Below the pieces are notes generated by a model, which was not told the DNA's origin, did not search any database, and saw only the letters and a list, made by a program, of their open reading frames with translations. A stretch of 64,000 nt of DNA from Torymus aiolomorphi (Eukaryota; Arthropoda; Insecta; Hymenoptera; Torymidae). The stretch is from assembly GCA_036365515.1 (NCBI GenBank), contig CM070877.1:16572201-16636200 (forward strand). The letters are read 5' to 3'. A program made the translations under genes and the position numbers. Below are positions 61,768-64,000 of the stretch, in pieces; position 1 is the stretch's first letter; the number at the start of each line of letters is the position of its first letter.

Positions 61768-61912
61768 TTTTCCCGCGTGTAAATATCATATAAGATCTCA
61801 TATGAGAATTTCAGGCATCGCATATCTCGTATCAGATCTCATATGCGATGTCATCTGCAATTTTATATATTATGGGATTACATATGATATCTCATATGAT
61901 ACTTTCAGACAG
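61768..61912. repeat. Three degenerate palindromic ~45-bp units
   Basis: CATATAAGATCTCATATGAG, CGTATCAGATCTCATATGCG and CATATGATATCTCATATGAT each lead into a shared TTTCAG(G/A) or similar segment. Confidence 0.65.
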
Positions 61913-61921
61913 GTTTGCACT

Positions 61922-62473
61922 TTCTATTTAAAAACAGAGTGATAGATTCACGGATCAGTAGTTAATATCTAGAAGCAACCCATTTATGGGCATATCTCTA
62001 GAACTTTTGACTATAAAGAAGATGATTTTTTCACGTAATTTGTTGCTGCTATTAAAATGCCGTGCTCAGCACATAAACGAGAAAGGGTGGAAAATGTTCA
62101 TTTTCAACCTAGAAAACTAGTTCTGGAATCTATATTGGTGTGCAAGACACGGTACCGCCTGGGGATGAAAAAAACTGTCTAAAAAGGTGACTGATGCCAA
62201 AAGTCCACTTTTTTGGAAATTTTTATTCATCTCCAGACGGTACCGTGCCTTGCACATCAATATGGGTTCCAGGACTGCTTTTCTAGGTTGAAAGTGAACC
62301 ATTTCCACCCTGTCTCGTTTATGTGCTGAGCACGGCATTTTAATAGCAGCAACAAATTACGTGAAAAAATCATCTTCTTTATAGTCAAAAGTTCTAGAGA
62401 TATGCCCATAAATGGGTTGCTTCTAGATATTAACTACTGATCCGTGAATCTATCACTCTGTTTTTAAATAGAA
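61922..62473. mobile_element. Long hairpin: 552-bp inverted repeat with perfect outer arms
   Basis: Positions 61922-62082 are the exact reverse complement of 62313-62473 (161 bases, no mismatch). Further in, 62083-62170 and 62226-62312 still pair but with roughly a dozen mismatches, around a short unpaired centre. No coding capacity. It may be a young foldback element or a source of long double-stranded RNA. No clear target duplication. Confidence 0.9.
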
Positions 62474-62516
62474 TTATTAATACTATTAATAAGCGGTACT
62501 AGAAATCTTGAATGAA

Positions 62517-62860
62517 TGTACTGACAGTTCCTGGTTTGTCACTGACTATGAACTATGTTAAAAGCACTGCAACGCCGTTCATAAATTATATAGTGTACTC
62601 GCAATCGCAGGTTTATTGAGCTTTCGGATATATCCGAAAAAAGAACAACGGCTCCAAGCTGCAGACGCGCAGCGCAGCCTTCCATGCCTTTGACGCAGCA
62701 GTGCCACTGGCCGGGGCTATACTGCGTTCCTAACAGGTGCACTGTCTAAGTAGCATAATAAATGTACAATTGCGCCTACACTATCATTTATGAACGACTT
62801 GCTGTAGTGCTTTTGACAAATGTTCAAAGTCAATGATAAAAACCGCTGCCAATTCATTGG
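62517..62860. mobile_element. Diverged MITE-like inverted repeat
   Basis: GACTATGAACTATGTTAAAA and CGTTCATAAATTATATAGTG on the left pair imperfectly with CACTATCATTTATGAACG and TTTTGACAAATGTTCAAAGT on the right. The loop is GC-richer. It sits only 43 bases from the perfect hairpin to its left. Confidence 0.65.
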
Positions 62861-64000
62861 CACGTAGCTTCCTCAAACTTGATTTACTGATTCCTTTAAT
62901 TAATTTTTACTTCCAATATTTAAAATTTCATACTTTATTTTGTACGATGTAAACGGCTTAAAATCGTTTTTATAAGTCTAACAACTCGTCAGGAGTTGAT
63001 TTTACACGAGAATATTAAATAGTAAAATTTTTTGTTTTGAGCCATCCTCAATACATTTAAAAAAAATTGGGAAAATTTTATGGAAAATATTAACTTGAAA
63101 TTTTTTTAAATATCTTTGAAATTTAAGGACCAATCATTTTGCCCGAATAACTCGACCGAAAACTATCCAAAATCCACCTCTACGAGGAATTTTGAAGCGC
63201 TTAAGTCAATTTTTACTCCCGCAATAGTTGGACATACCAAACTCATTTTTTTCATTTTTCAATGTTTACGTTTTTATTAATAACAAAAGAACCGTAATAG
63301 CTAGACAAATAATTTTTTTAGAAAATATAGGTCTTGAAATTCTCTTTCGAATGCCGCCCACCCGATTCAAATACATAAAGCCGTTCTCGAGAAATTACGA
63401 TTTAAAAAAAAAGTGAAAAAAATTTTAACCTCAAATATCTCCGAAATTTATGGATCAATCCTTTTGCCCAAAGAACTCAATCGATTGTGATACAAAATGT
63501 ACCACTAAAAAAAATTTCAAACTGATTAAGCCAATTTTACTCTAGTTATTGAACGACAAAAAAAAAACACATTTTTTATAAATTATTTTTTTCTCCAAAA
63601 ATAATGAATAAAAAAACCTAAAAATTTAGTAAGTTATAGTACTCAGTATTCTTTATAACCAAAAAAATATTCATGTTAATATCTTTTTTTAATTTTGAAA
63701 TATAACCTATTTACTAAAAATGACGTTTTCATGAATAACTTATGACGAAATATAGCTAACGGCTTTTTTTTTTTTTTTAAATTGTAGAAAATTTTATTCT
63801 GCATACAGAGAATTTATCGTATATAAATAATATTTGTTCTAAATATAAAAAAAATTGAAAATAAAAATTTTGAAAATTTAAAAATGGCGATAAAAAACAA
63901 AAAAATCGATTTTGACAAAAATAAAATATTGACCCCAATTGTTGAAGCAAAATCTGAAAAAATGATCACTCTCTCGTTAAAATCGGTTGAGTAGATCATG
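62861..64000. repeat. AT-rich repetitive sequence with diverged direct repeats
   Basis: Two blocks about 330 bases apart (63095-63225 and 63425-63550) share the pattern AAATATCT(C/T)(C/T)GAAATTTA followed by GGA(C/T)CAATC-TTTTGCCC and AACTC. They are diverged copies of one unit. No gene is seen up to the window end. Confidence 0.5.

Overview
This window is nuclear DNA from an arthropod, most likely an insect. It is AT-rich and intron-poor in coding sequence, with GT-AG splice signals, long (CA)n, (CT)n and (GA)n tracts, many foldback/MITE elements, a decayed I-like LINE and an intact animal-type DNA transposon. A hymenopteran is my guess from the overall texture, but nothing seen proves the order. 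There are no operons, ribosome binding sites or CRISPR arrays.

The only host gene I can name is cap-n-collar (cnc), the insect NRF1/NRF2 orthologue, on the + strand. Positions 31532-31984 encode the N-terminal 151 residues of the CncC/NRF1-type isoform: an ER-anchoring hydrophobic segment followed by conserved NRF1-like sequence. This exon ends in phase 0 at a splice donor, exactly where the family continues with its DIDLI-type motif. The rest of cnc (activation and bZIP exons) is not in this window and should lie to the right. A second, soluble first coding exon at 1960-2061 (34 residues with a basic nuclear-type motif) also ends in phase 0 after a Glu codon. I infer that it may be an alternative upstream start of cnc, but it could be an unrelated gene.

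Layout. 1-2061: AT-rich flank, microsatellites, GC-rich leader and first exon. 2062-28700: mostly mobile DNA, with several foldback MITEs, a broken I-like LINE (13.3-16.97 kb), an RNA polymerase RPB2-like relic (18.1-18.3 kb), a complete 3.57-kb TTAA transposon with an intact 580-aa transposase (19.77-23.34 kb), a 198-bp CA tract, and a TA-flanked MITE carrying a tRNA-like module. 28.7-32 kb: CncC promoter, 5' UTR with five upstream ORFs, and the CncC exon. 32-57.5 kb: the long intron after the CncC exon, studded with GC/CpG-rich blocks; each block is flanked by A+C-rich sequence on its left and G+T-rich sequence on its right, like the CncC promoter. This part also holds a second MITE with a tRNA-like module, a TTAA MITE, foldback elements, a possible 90-nt cassette exon, a recursive-splice-like site and a small secreted-peptide-like ORF. 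57.5-64 kb: repeat-dense DNA with a 90-bp minisatellite, a three-copy repeat family containing purine/pyrimidine microsatellites, and a remarkable long inverted repeat with 161-bp perfectly matched outer arms.

The most interesting items are the two-start architecture of the putative cnc locus, the recurring strand-asymmetry switches around CpG-rich blocks, the two tRNA-module-bearing MITEs, and the mosaic-identity hairpin at 61.9-62.5 kb.
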